DNA of 64,000 bases. Origin: Euonymus europaeus. Lineage: Eukaryota; Streptophyta; Magnoliopsida; Celastrales; Celastraceae. The position numbers and the translations under genes are program-made. The notes below the pieces were generated by a model. That model searched no databases. It saw nothing but the letters and a program-made list of their open reading frames with translations, and had not been told where the DNA came from. Every line of letters starts with the position of its first letter. The stretch's first letter is position 1. The stretch spans positions 21,960,501 through 22,024,500 of the forward strand of contig OY756958.1 of assembly GCA_963580455.1 (NCBI GenBank), written 5' to 3'. Positions 49,800 through 63,475 of this stretch are shown here, in pieces.

Positions 49800-49986
49800 T
49801 TCAGTAGGTGTGACAGTTCTCTTTATTTTGTTACCATCACAAGAAGGGTTTTTCCGCCTCTGGGGAATGCAATAAAACCAATTATCTATAACTATTCTTG
49901 GAACTTAAAGGTAAATCTTTTGAATAGATGGTTAATTCTTTATGTTAATGCAGCATACGGTTTGGTTTCTCTTGCAGATCCACACG

Positions 49987-50020
<34 letters not shown>

Positions 50021-50640
50021 TTCAATCATGTTTTTATATTGTTATTAATTTATTATTATTTTAGTGAGAGGACTTGAACCTTGCTCTGGTTTGAGTCCTA
50101 AAGAGCAGGTACATTCTTTTGCAGCAGTTAAGAAAATTTTTATAATCCTTTTTCATTGGTAAAAATAAAATGCAACGGATTTCACTTTGTCCTGAATGCA
50201 CCATTGTGAGTTCCTTATTGATTTCCCTGCTTAATTAAGAAGTGTTGTTTGGGAGGCAAAATTGATTCAGTTTAATCATATTTATGTGTGGAAGTTACCT
50301 CATTTGATTTTTGATATATTTGTAGATGAAGTATTGCAACCATAGGGGCCTTCCTATTTTCGAGCAGTGGTTTCCTTGCGCCATGGGCCGATCACAAACT
50401 TGCTTGGATGATATGATACATGGGATTACAAAGTACAAACTGTTATATGGTCTCTGCAGAAAATAACAGATAGTATGTGGACAAAATTACCACTTTGTAA
50501 ATGTGTACAGCATTCCTTGTTTATGTAACAGCCAACAGAGGCTGCAACCTGCAACAGTGTAGTTGAAGCAGCCATTTTGAGTGATGCATCAGTTTACAGT
50601 GCCCTTCATACTTGAATTAATACAAATTTACCTTCCTTAT
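49800..50640 (+). other. VPS13 3' untranslated and flanking region
   Basis: Sequence after the VPS13 stop with no open frame of note. It includes a (CA)n(TA)n microsatellite at about 49987-50020. The transcript end is not certain; T-rich and AATACAAA-type words near 50520-50630 are plausible plant polyadenylation signals. I infer a 3' UTR of several hundred bases, possibly with an intron. Confidence 0.4.
49987..50020. repeat. Compound microsatellite (CA)n(TA)n
   Basis: A CA run of about nine units passes directly into a TA run of about eight units, roughly 190 bases after the VPS13 stop codon. Confidence 0.9.
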
Positions 50641-51529
50641 GTCCATTAGTGCATTATCATCCTCATACAATATCTCAGCTCACCATCCTTAACAATGATG
50701 ACGTGCGTATTGATTGGAGAGTTGTGAAGTTGGTGAAAAAAAATAGGCTGGCTTTATTACCAAAATAAAATAGAGTAAAAGCGTTGTTTAAGATGAGTAG
50801 AGCAATGGCTTATTGAGAGGGGGAGAATAGAAATTAGTGAATGAGTTTAAAAGTACATTTTTACTGTTTTTAAGTAATTTGAATGGCTAGTGTAATGTTG
50901 TCTCTTGTTTATTGTGTTGTTTTTCTATCTTATCGGAAAAAAAAGACTACTCCTTTAAGATTGTTAACGTGTTAAATTATTTCCAATAAGATTTGTTGTG
51001 TTTTTAAAAAAAGTAGATTCTTGAACGTGATTTTAGAAAACAATCGATTATAAACTAAAACAATTAAACTATGAACCCAATTGTTTTATGCATTCATAAT
51101 AAAAATTTATTATTTTTAAAACAGTTATAAAACATAAAATAAAATTATAAAATTAGACTTTTTTTTAAGTGAAATTTAGGTTAAATTCACATTCCAAATA
51201 AGCCTAAATCCTTACTTTATTCTATTAATGAAATTACAAGTATAGCATGCCCACCTATCCAAAGAAGGACCTTTCTTAGCTTTCATTCCTGCTTTCAAGC
51301 TCATTGCTCATTTGGTTCCTTTTTATCCGTTCTCTTGAGATAAGAAATTGGGTTGGGTCTCTCTAGAGATTCAAGATTGGTCAGAGTTAGGATAATAATT
51401 TTAGGAGAGGGAGAACTTTGTTAAAAAAAAAGTAGTTTTGTTGATGTGAGGATGAAAATAATCTGGCTTTTGTATTGGTATAATGATATAAATTTGTTTA
51501 TTTTTTTTGTAGAATAAGAACACTACATG

Positions 51530-51760
51530 TTTAAGGAAAACAGGCCGACCATAACATAAGAGTCAGACTGCCTGAGGCATATTTAGCTAGAATATTCACT
51601 GCTTGGTTTGCAGAGCGCTTAACATGGTTGTATTTAATTGAAGAGAAACTACTAAAGACAACTCTAATACTCTTGGTGCAGAGCCCAACTTCAGACTTCA
51701 GAGAGGTCAATTAAGAGCTTACGTTCTTAACAAGTTGCCATACTTTCTAAAAACAAGAGT
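51530..51760 (-). mobile_element. Decayed LINE RNase H fragment
   Basis: Read on the minus strand the region gives SEVGLCTKSIRVVFSSFSSI, then KYNHVKRSANQAVNILAKYA and a short tail. The HVKRSANQAADLLAK-like motif is the end of the RNase H domain found in plant L1-type LINEs and related retroelement-derived proteins. There is no flanking reverse transcriptase, so this is a scrap. Confidence 0.5.
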
Positions 51761-53230
51761 AGTCGGGATCATACTGAGTGACATGCAAAATTAATTTTAA
51801 GCATACCATGCTTTCCAACCTCTTCAAAGAATGAGAAAGAGAGGTGGGGTCAATATAATCATTTAATTTAAATTTATTGATATTATATTTTCTAAAATTT
51901 TGTATGACGTGTCTCCCAAATTTGTATGTTTTTGAACAATGCTTGACATTTTTTCCCTACATTCTATATCTCCACCTGACCTAAACGTATTACTATCACA
52001 ATAGGATTTGTGAATGGTGATCAACATTGACGGATGGTTACTTGATATCTTATTATGTTTTAAAAACGTCTATGATACTTCATACAAAGAACAATTTGCA
52101 GCTCCACTAAATAGACCTGCAAATTCATATTGATGTGATGTAATAAGTTGACTAATTATTTAAATAAAAAATTATAAAACTAATAAGGTGCTTAAATCAG
52201 AAATTTTAAATAAATAAAAAATAATTGTGGGGTGAAACAACTAATAGGTGGGGGTGAAGTATTAATTTGGGAGAGGGAATCAAAAACATCAAATCGCACA
52301 AAATTTGAGGAAATCAAACATTGTCTCACATAAAATTTTAAAAAATTTAATATTAATAAATTGAGATTGAATAATTGGAGTAAGAGTGCAAAATTTTTAG
52401 GGGATAAATACCATTATTATTTATTTTTATTTTTTTGAAACAAAAAAGCAAACATGGCTCATGCCCCCAATCCCAACAAAATAGGGCCATGAGAATATAT
52501 TGATTTTTTGTTCCATGCCCAGGAAGCAAGGATTTTGAAGATGATTGCCTGTTCCCCAAGCGTTATCCATTGTATGGATTGAGTTATTTTGAGTTCGTTT
52601 ACCCATATTTTCTTCCGTGTGGATGTTGAGAATTTTAGTTGGGGTTATACTTTGCAGAATGCTAACCATGCTTGAGCCAATCTTTGCTACTGGTTACTTT
52701 TTCTTTTCTGCGGTAGTCTTGACCCTTGCTTCTTCCGCAAAAAGAACCATATCCGTTTATATCACCAAAATTCGTCTCCTAATACAACCATATCATATCA
52801 GCCATACAAATTTATATCCATTTTTCTTTCTAAAAAAACCAGACATCTACTCTTTCATTCTCTTATCCAATTTCTAACAAAACTATACAAAAATCAATAT
52901 TGAATCTCACATTCTTTGCAAAAAATCAAGTCACACACTAATCCACATCACTAAAACACGTCTCTCAATATTATCACATCAAGAAAACACTTCTCTCAAT
53001 ATAATGACATCTGCAAAACAATCTCATATATTATCTCTTGCCTGTCAAATGACACTATTGTGGGTGCTCTTACTAATGTAAGTTTGTAGTCCTATACTCA
53101 TCAATTTATATGGTTGACTCCTTTGCCCATGGTGGGTTATGGCATGTTTTGATGGAAAACCATGTTTGATTTTTTGTGCGTGTTTTTTTTAATGAACTGT
53201 TTGATTCTGTGTTTAAAATATCTATGGAAC

Positions 53231-53260
53231 AGGTTAGGTTAGGTTAGGTTAGGTTAGGTT
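53231..53260. repeat. (AGGTT)6 tandem repeat
   Basis: Six perfect AGGTT units in a row. The unit is 5 bases, not the 7-base plant telomere unit, so it is a simple microsatellite. Confidence 0.9.
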
Positions 53261-53798
53261 TTAGCGTATTTAAGGAATATAGAATGAGCTCCAATATGAA
53301 CTACAAAAACTGCAACTAACAATGAAATTTGTATGAGTGGATGCTTGGATAATTTGTGCGACCCTATTTTTTGGGATTCACAACTCGTGTGATTTCTATT
53401 TACAATTCATTTTTCATGTTTTTTTATTTTCTACATGTACCTCTCTTAACATTTGTGGTCTTCGAGTATCAGTTGGTTTTAAGATATATCAGGGCAAACT
53501 TACCACTCTTATCTATTTTATAGGTTGTTAGTTACTCGGATTCCATATAATTGTTCAAGATGGGATGGGAGGAGCTAGAATCATTCCATGCAATACTATC
53601 ATATCTCCACCCTTGATTCAAATCATGGTGGGATATGAAGACAACACCACCACCACCACCAATGCATTCAATGGTGGTGATGTGATGGTATTGCATGAAA
53701 TGATTCCAGCAAATTCATTTCCGTTCAAGATACCCTTATTGATTTGACAGCTGTGAGGTTTACCCCAAGCATTTGCTCTGGTAGCTATGCGGACATTG

Positions 53799-54437
53799 TG
53801 TTATAAATTTCACACTCCCACACACTAACAATATTGTCTGCTTTAGGTTGTCCGGTTCACTGGATACATCGGGCCCACATATGGGTTGTCCGGTTCACAA
53901 GGATACAACGAGCCCGCACGACTTTGTTTCTCCTCAAGTGTAGCAAGTGGGCTTGGGTCCAACTCACTACACAAAGGAAAATGCAGGGAAAATGCCTTGT
54001 TGGTAGTGAGAGGTGGGCTTCTCCTTATAAAGGAGATTTTGTATCCCACATCTTTAGATGTGGGATATTTTACACTCCCCCGCACTTGTGGGCTGGGTTA
54101 TACCACAGACCCAACAAGTGGAGTAGAGGTCATACCGAAGTAACTGGACCGAGCAACCTGGCTCCGATACCATGTTATAAATTCCACACCCCCACACACT
54201 AACAATATTATCCGCTTTAGGTTGTCTGATTCATTGGATACATCGGGTCCACATATGAGTTGTCTGGTTCACAAGGATACAACGGGCCCGCACGGCTTTG
54301 TTTCTCCTCAAGTGTAGCAAGTGGGCTTGGGCCCAACTCAATATACAAGGGAAAAGGCCTTGTTGGTAGTGAGAGGTGGGCTTCTCCTTATAAAGGAGAT
54401 TTTGTATCCCACATCTTTCGATGTGGGATATTTTACA
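53799..54437 (-). mobile_element. Complete TRIM (terminal-repeat retrotransposon in miniature) with perfect 5-bp target duplication
   Basis: Direct repeats 53799-54074 (276 bases) and 54173-54437 (265 bases) surround a 98-base middle. On the minus strand each repeat runs TGTAAAATATCCCACATC ... ATTTATAACA, a TG...CA LTR. Directly after the 5' LTR (read on minus) is TGGTATCGGAGCC, one base off the initiator-Met tRNA primer-binding site TGGTATCAGAGC. Before the 3' LTR is the purine tract GCGGGGGAG. The whole is flanked by CATTG at 53794-53798 and 54438-54442. Each LTR has a TATA-containing palindrome CTCCTTATAAAGGAG and a TCCCACATC/GATGTGGGA hairpin. No protein is encoded, so it needs proteins in trans. 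Open frames here are spurious. Confidence 0.92.
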
Positions 54438-54442
54438 CATTG

Positions 54443-55670
54443 GATTGCAAAATTCCATGGAGGATGAGCACATTCGAAAGTTCTATCTGCTCACTTGGGT
54501 TCTATTATAAAATATTTTTTGCCAAGTGCTTGAAACAGTTGCTTATGTAAAGAAGAATGCCATGAGATTTTTCTTTGAAGATGTTGATCATCTGCCAATG
54601 ACTTCTATGCTGTTTTCTTAGAAGCAATGGTGGATTCCCATCGAAAAGCATACTTGTTGGCAGACCTTGCCTTAGCAGATGAAACCAGTATTAACAGCTC
54701 CTGTTGGATGACAACATTGACTGCTTTAGTACTTAAGAAGGCATTTGCTGGTAGCAAATGCTTGTGATTGCCGAGCAGTTCTCTGCAGGAATGGAAAAGC
54801 AATTGACATGTCTCAAGATCAGCGGTCTTCTTATTTGGAATTGTAGATTTCATATGATCAAGATAAACTTATTGTTTTTCCTGATCGGTATGAATAAGGA
54901 TCATGTTTTAGTTAAATCTCCGATTACAAGAAACGAGATTGGTTTCCTCAGTATGAACACCGTTTGATTTAATTGCAAGTAGAGACACTTTTTGAAACTC
55001 ACTCAAGAAACTCAAGAATAAGTAATTCCTATTTTTTATTATTGATTCATATATCATCTTTTGGGAGAAGTTAATTGTAGTTATATGAAGTAACCACTCT
55101 TAATTTCTTTCAACTTCTTTCTAATTGGGCTGGGCTGAGTCAAGTCCACATGGGCGATTCAGCCCACATCCCAAGTCCAATAGGCATAACGAAAGCGAGA
55201 TGAAAAATCAGGTGGTTACATTGATGATGAGTACGTCAATGGTTCTCGTGCACTCGAGCCCTTTGGGACTAGGACTTGAAAATGCCATTTGGATCTACAT
55301 CTTTAGTCATCAAAACACATCTTTTAATATAGTCAGATCAGCAAAATACAAATATATATATACATTTTTTCTTTCTCTATTAACAAAACATATACTATTT
55401 TATTTCGTCATTTATTCTCTAATAAAATTACATCAAAATCAATATTAAATTCTACGTCTTTTACAAAATGTAAAACTATATTTTCATTCACATTATGAAA
55501 AAATATCTCTCAAAACAGTTACAAATAGCAAAAACGAACATTTTTGTATGTTATTCATTCTCCTCTGAAAAATACCATGGCAACCACACGGTTGATTGAG
55601 GAATATTCGCAGTTGTTCGTGCCACGCGTTGATATTTCAGTGGATGTATACAAAAAATGGCTGCTATAGT
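54443..55670. other. Intergenic region between TRIM and Mutator elements
   Basis: 1.2 kb with a few short open frames (longest about 107 codons at 55125-55448) that resemble nothing I recognise. I see no convincing gene or RNA. Confidence 0.5.
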
Positions 55671-55679
55671 TTTATTCTT

Positions 55680-56838
55680 GGAAAATATGCCCAGACCCCC
55701 CCTAAACTATGATGTATGTGCAAATACTCCCCTGAACTAACCTAAATGACAAACAGACCCTCAATATTGAGTTGACCGTTAAAGAAAACGGTCAACTCTC
55801 CCAAACTAAAGTTAATTTGACGTTACTTGTAAGGAAAATATGCCCAGACCCCCCCCCCCCCCCCCCCCTCCAACTATGGTGTATGGAGTTGATCGTTAAA
55901 GAATGTAAGAATTAGGGACTCGGATGAACCACAACCAGCTCATGTTGGACATAATGAGCAAGAAAGGAGAACAACTAAGATGTAGAAAATATTCTAAAAC
56001 AGGACACAATGTCAGAACATGTCCTGTTCTGGCTACAGCAAGACAAGAATCATTTGAGGTTAGCTTCATTGCTTTGAACTGTTTAATTTTTTTTATATTA
56101 GACCTGAAATTATTTTTCTTGCCATGATGAATGCAGGATAATTTGTCACAAGCTTCCCATGATAATTTGTCACAAGTTGGCCAGTCAAACACCCCTGCCC
56201 CTGCCCAGTCACAAGTTGGCCAGTCAAACACCCCTCTAGAAATGCAAGCTCCAGCCCCCACTGTTAGAGCAGCAGCAGCACCACCACCACCAACTGGTGC
56301 TTCAGGTTTGAAGCCTTTTGTTCCACCAAGGTCAAGAGCAAAATCTCCAGTTAAAATCTCTCAAAAAACCCCTGAAAAGGACCTCCTTGCTTTAAGATCT
56401 CTATTGTCAGACCTTCTAAACGAGACTGAACTGAAGATCAAAGTGATTTTGAAGACAACATCATCCTTTTGTCTTGATAGTTGGGTAGGATTTGATAGCT
56501 TCATTACTATGTATGTGACTGTTTGTTTTTGGACATGAGATTATTCTTATGTTTTGATTTTCAGAACCGTGACAGTATGTTTCTGGACAGGATTATTGTT
56601 ATTATTCTGAATTTGGTCATTTTATGTTTTGTGCAAATAACCCCCATAGTTTTTGTTTTGTGCAAATAGCCACCCCCTCCCCAATGTATTGTCAGTTATT
56701 TCTCTTTTTAATCAAGTTTAGCAGAATTGATTATTTTTTTTAACGGCCAACTCAATATTGAGAGTCTGTTTAACATTTACATTAATTCAGAGAATATTTA
56801 CATATACACCATAGCTTGGGTGTCTGGGCATTTTTTCC
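55680..56838 (+). mobile_element. Mutator-like (MULE) deletion derivative with perfect 9-bp target duplication
   Basis: The left end GGAAAATATGCCCAGACCCC and the reverse complement of the right end GGAAAAAATGCCCAGACACC form terminal inverted repeats that stay alignable for over 100 bases (shared CTCAATATTGAGTTG). Both sides carry TTTATTCTT (55671-55679 and 56839-56847), the 9-bp duplication expected of Mutator. The TIR start recurs at 55832, so the left terminus is partly doubled; that copy includes a run of about 20 C (55849-55868). The interior codes the C-terminus of a MULE transposase (next entry). The catalytic part is deleted, so the element cannot move by itself. Confidence 0.88.
55924..56538 (+). 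pseudogene. MULE transposase C-terminal remnant (zinc knuckle and proline-rich tail)
   Basis: Two frames join across a plausible GT-AG intron (exons 55924-56058 and 56137-56538) to give about 178 residues. The first part reads SKKGEQLRCRKYSKTGHNVR, then TCP: the CCHC zinc knuckle that ends many MuDR-type transposases, except that the second cysteine is a tyrosine, so metal binding is probably lost. The tail repeats HDNLSQ and QVGQSNTP twice each, then an AAAPPPP stretch and a basic KSPVKISQKTPEK segment. No DDE catalytic or SWIM domain is present. The ATG is internal to the parent frame, so translation is doubtful. Confidence 0.7.
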
Positions 56839-59326
<2,488 letters not shown>

Positions 59327-60317
59327 AATGCTGGTTATTACTCGGATTCTTGTTTTCATTTTTGGTTCGAGAATTTTGGATTTCTTTTACTACCTTCTCT
59401 GAAACAGATGGAGTTGTTTGAAATGGAAACCTGCCATTCTTAATTCCTGTTACTTGTATGACAATAACTTCCAGATGTTTTATCATCTGCATGTCAATAT
59501 GTCTAATAATTGCTGAAGAGGAGAATGTCAAACTACTTGGTCCCCCCAGTTCGTGAGATTGAGGCATTTTCTTGGCGCCAAGTTCTCATGATTTTTCTTC
59601 CATTAATGTGCCCCTGTGTCTGTTGCTGAAGAAATGAGATGGATTGGTAGCTTTTCATGCAGGTTAAAGAGATTTCGTATTTGTTCATTATGGCGTGCTT
59701 TCAGCTTCACTTCAAAAAAAAATCTTTTGGACTATGTAAATAGCTGTCTTCTTGTGCGTGTTGATAGGCACTTGGGAACTCAACTCTTTTAGAATTGGAG
59801 GGTTCTCGTCACCACTTTCTCGCAGTTTGGTTAATAACTGTGTGTGGCTGGGTAAGTACATGCACAAACGGCCAAGGACAATTTGTACCAATTTAGAATT
59901 GGGAGTTCAATTACCAGTTTTTCGTTTATGAAATTATTCATTGATCATGACCAATATGTAGACAGAGTGAGTAAATATGCAAATATGCAATGTCCCTCAC
60001 GCCTGTGCAGCCAGGCTGCATCACATAAACAATACTAAAGAAGAGCAAGGGTTACAAACAAGGAAAACAGTATACCTACTGGACTACAAGCATAGAGGAC
60101 CAAAGGGTACTTACTATTCAGATCATCTTCCTCTCTTCCCAAGTGGCTGCTGAGCTGCACCTCAGGGAGATGCATACTGAGGAGCATCTCAATCATAACA
60201 ATCAATACCAAAGACTTGCCTGTGGTACTAAATTTCCTGCCCTTCCTGCCATATCCATGCATTGTCATTTGAGATATAGCGAATTTCAAGGAGAAGCAGT
60301 CAAGGAAAATCACAAAA
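59327..60317. other. Convergent intergenic region
   Basis: Separates the 3' ends of the dehydrogenase (+) and SWC5 (-) genes by 991 bases and must hold both 3' untranslated regions. The longest open frames are antisense shadows or noise. I see no additional gene. Confidence 0.6.
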
Positions 60318-62832
60318 TCATGGATCCTCCCGCATCTCTGGTCTCCTTCTGGATTGTTGAGCCAACCGTGCATCTCTCTCCCTCTCAAATTCTCGGACAT
60401 CTGCTCGTTGCAAGAAGGATACTCTTTCCAGGTACTGGTTTGAGCTCTTCTTGTACGCATCTAACTCATCTTCCACTCCCTTGTTCTCCTTGTATTCTCC
60501 CCAATCCTTCTTTGTCTTGTCAAGGACACTGAGCTTTTGTTTCTTCTTAATTTGCTCTAAGACAGCATCAACAGCAGATGGTGCAGGAGCTTTACTCTTT
60601 TCAAATGCTTCCTTCGACTCCGCATCAACAAGCTTCTTGTATTCAATTTCTTGTCCTGCAAAGTCCCGAACCTCTGTAATCTGCAAAGTGAAAGCTGTTG
60701 TTAAATAAAACAAATCAGACTACTCTAGAGGCATCTTAACAATCTGTGTCAAGGATCAGAACCATCAGTTATACAACACGTGAGCTGCTCAGATGTCATT
60801 AAGCTTGCAGTTACAGAGATACCTTCAAGAAACAATTCTCACTGCAAAAATAGACTACTCTAACAGGAATAACTCATGACCATGAAATGAATGTTTGAGT
60901 TCATCCAAAAGATGTGATAACATGATAGAGACCCATAAGTTTCAGCAACAAATGTACAACCAAAATAGCCAGAGCAAGGAGTGAAATGTTGAGTGTATTG
61001 TGTGGCATACCTCAACTTTACCCCTATTCGATGCAGCAAGTGCAGCATCCTTTACTGCTGCAAGAGCAGCAGCAGCAAGTCTCTTGGCCTCGTCACTGGT
61101 TCCATTCTGCACATCATTTGGTCCCTTCTGCAATGCATCTTGCTCAAGGGTTCTAGCCCTCTTGGGAGCCATGCCAAGATATGACCTCCAATTCTGTAAA
61201 ATGATTCCTCAAGTGTCATATAAATAATTCCAACTTCAAAAGGAAAGAACATTCAGAAACCCCTTACATCAGATGGTCTTTCTGAAGTTATATCTACAGT
61301 GGGACCAGTCTTATTTGAAGATGATTTGAGAGTCCTATTAGATACTCCTCTATTCATTTGCTCCCACAAGGCAGTAACTTTCTTCTCTTCATCACTGGTG
61401 CCATTCTGAATCACACCAGTTCCCTGCTGTTGTCTCTCCTGCCCGATGGATGTTGCCTCCTTAGGCACCAGACCCAAATATCTCATCCAATTCTGTGAAA
61501 ATTAAATGAAAATAAGAAATGATGTCAAAGAGTAACTTATAACCAGATAAGTCAATCTTTACATCAGAAACAGTAAAAAGATAAGTCAATCCTCACATCA
61601 GACTTCTTCTCTGCAGTTATAGTCACAGTTGAATTATGCTTGTCTACAATGGGTCTGACAGTTTTATTATGTATTTCCTTATTCATTTGCTCCCACAAAA
61701 CTTCCACCCGAGCAGTCATACCTGTATAAAAAGGAAAAACAAGACCTTTTAATCATGAACTTGACAAAAATGATAATTACCACAACAAAACAAGCTATTC
61801 AAAATAAATGTGAAGTCTAAAGAATCCTCAATTTTACCAGAATCTTCAGGCTTTGCCTCTGAGCTTGAAATAGAAGCAACTTCTTTCACAGAGTCAACAG
61901 AATCAACACCCAACCCATACTTATCATTCACATGCCCTGAAAAATTAGTAAAGAATCTAAGAAGCAAGAAATGGCAATGATTGTACTTGCGATCCCAGCT
62001 AACCCTGCCAATAATAAGTTAGGATGAGTGTCTCTCAACCTATCATATAGCCACACAAATCCAATTGCAAGGCCATGCATGATGCATATGCAAGCAAACT
62101 GCATACCTAGGAAAAACAGATTACCAACTACTTTGCTACTAAGGAGAGAGGAAGGCATCATCTGACCAGCCTTTAACATTTTAACACGACAACCTTAAGT
62201 TAGAAAAAGATGAGGAAACAATGATCTGACTGGTTGAGTCTAAGTAGCGACTGTACAATAAAGTGGATCAAAAATTCCAATCACTATTAAAATCAGCTCT
62301 TCAGATTGTTACATGAGCTCCTACAATTCCTCCATAACATTTCAAAGAAACACATTGAGTAAAAGGGACCCTCCTTAGTAGTCTAATGGCTTGTTCTTTT
62401 TTTTATATATATAAAACATTAATAAGGCATAAAGGAGGCAGAACCCAGAAGAACAAAAAAGTACTAGGAAAAAGTTAAGGCGAAGTTTGTACGAAAATTG
62501 AAAACCTAGAGCCAACAACAGAAATTTAATCAAAACAAAGAAAGAGATTAAGGTGAGATAGTACACATAACATAATGGTAAGGCTTTTGCTATTATCTTA
62601 AGTAGAAAAGGCACATATCAAAGTAAAAGCTTCAATCGCAGTATAAATGATTGGCAAGAGACTGTAAAACAAAAGTATTCCTTCCACACTGTTTCTTTTT
62701 GGCTTGAAATTTATCAACACACATAATAATTCTGTAACCAGGATTCCGACAAGAAGTAAGCACAATTTTGTTACCAGGATTCCTTTGTTGGGAGATAGGC
62801 TCCTGCTGATGAGACCCATTTGAGCTATCCAT
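60318..62832 (-). CDS. SWC5: SWC5 / Bucentaur (BCNT-C) protein, SWR1 chromatin-remodelling complex subunit
   Basis: Six coding exons on the minus strand: 62832-62775, 61936-61838, 61721-61597, 61492-61268, 61193-61011, 60680-60318. Phases all fit and give about 350 residues. The last exon (231-350) is the BCNT-C domain: VRDFAGQEIEYKKLVDAESK, KKQKLSVLDKTKKDWGEYK, KGVEDELDAYKK and YLERVSFLQRADVREFER. Known role: SWC5 activates H2A.Z deposition by SWR1; the animal homologue is CFDP1. The N-terminus is acidic/Ser-rich. The middle has WEQMN and NW..YLG motifs, each present twice, which looks like an internal duplication and makes the protein longer than the about 300 residues of animal CFDP1. The first two exons are less conserved, and the start at 62832 rests on phase and splice fit. 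Confidence 0.85.
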
Positions 62833-63251
62833 TCACCTTTTCTCACACTCAAACTAAAACGTAATCTGAACAAACAAGCAGTAATAAATAATAAAACCAT
62901 ACAATGTGAAACAGGATAAGAAAGGAGAACCAAGGCAAGCACATGGCCTGCAAGCTCGCTTGGAAGGAGATTGCTATCCGTGATAGCAAGAGCCCTCGAA
63001 GTCTTTGAGTCTTATATTTTTTGACTATTTACCTACTAATATTATTATCATGATTTATTAGATTATATGGGGCGAAAACTCATTACGAACCAGCATATTA
63101 AAATCCAAAGTCTCCTCAGAAGATGCTAACCTAAATTTAACCCCAGCCATTCTTTTGAATAAATTGACAATCTAAGACCAGAAACGTAGATTAACAAGAG
63201 TATTTCAACAATTGAATGATAAAACCGAAGAAATCCAAAAATAAAAGAACA

Positions 63252-63420
63252 AAAAACTCACAGTTGTCGGAGAAGAGATGGGAAGCGAAATCAATCGCGA
63301 AAGGGTAAGCATAAACGACGCGATATATTCTACGAACTCTGCTGCATTAGGGCCTCCTGATTCGCTGTCTGCGGGCGTGGGAGAGAGAGGATGTGGTTTT
63401 GCCGTTTTGGACCTTTTGGT
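63252..63420 (-). promoter_or_regulatory. Likely noncoding first exon and promoter side of SWC5
   Basis: On the minus strand a C/T-rich leader ends CTCCGACAACT before GTGAGTTTTT (donor, about 63260). A TTGTTCAG acceptor at about 62871 precedes ATTACGTTTTAG and the ATG at 62832. This suggests a 5' UTR intron of about 0.4 kb. An open frame on the plus strand here is an antisense shadow. Confidence 0.45.
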
Positions 63421-63475
63421 AACAAAGGATTTGCGAATCCGATGCTTTCGACGGGGGCCTGCGGTGACATTTTAA

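Larger units (their letters stand above)
50641..53798. other. Intergenic AT-rich region
   Basis: About 3.2 kb without a supportable gene. It includes a LINE RNase H remnant (51530-51760) and a six-unit AGGTT repeat (53231-53260). The rest is AT-rich with short open frames that resemble nothing I know. Confidence 0.6.

Noticed and set aside
53231..53260. Possible interstitial telomere repeat
   Set aside because: The unit is AGGTT (5 bases), not the plant TTTAGGG unit.
53834..54550. Several open frames of 80-122 codons on both strands
   Set aside because: They lie in the TRIM LTRs, occur twice because the LTRs are repeated, and have no protein-like conservation.
60143..60532. 129-codon plus-strand frame
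   Set aside because: Antisense to the BCNT-C exon of SWC5, whose minus-strand frame is strongly conserved.
63278..63475. 65-codon plus-strand frame
   Set aside because: Lies antisense over the probable noncoding first exon of SWC5; no recognisable product.
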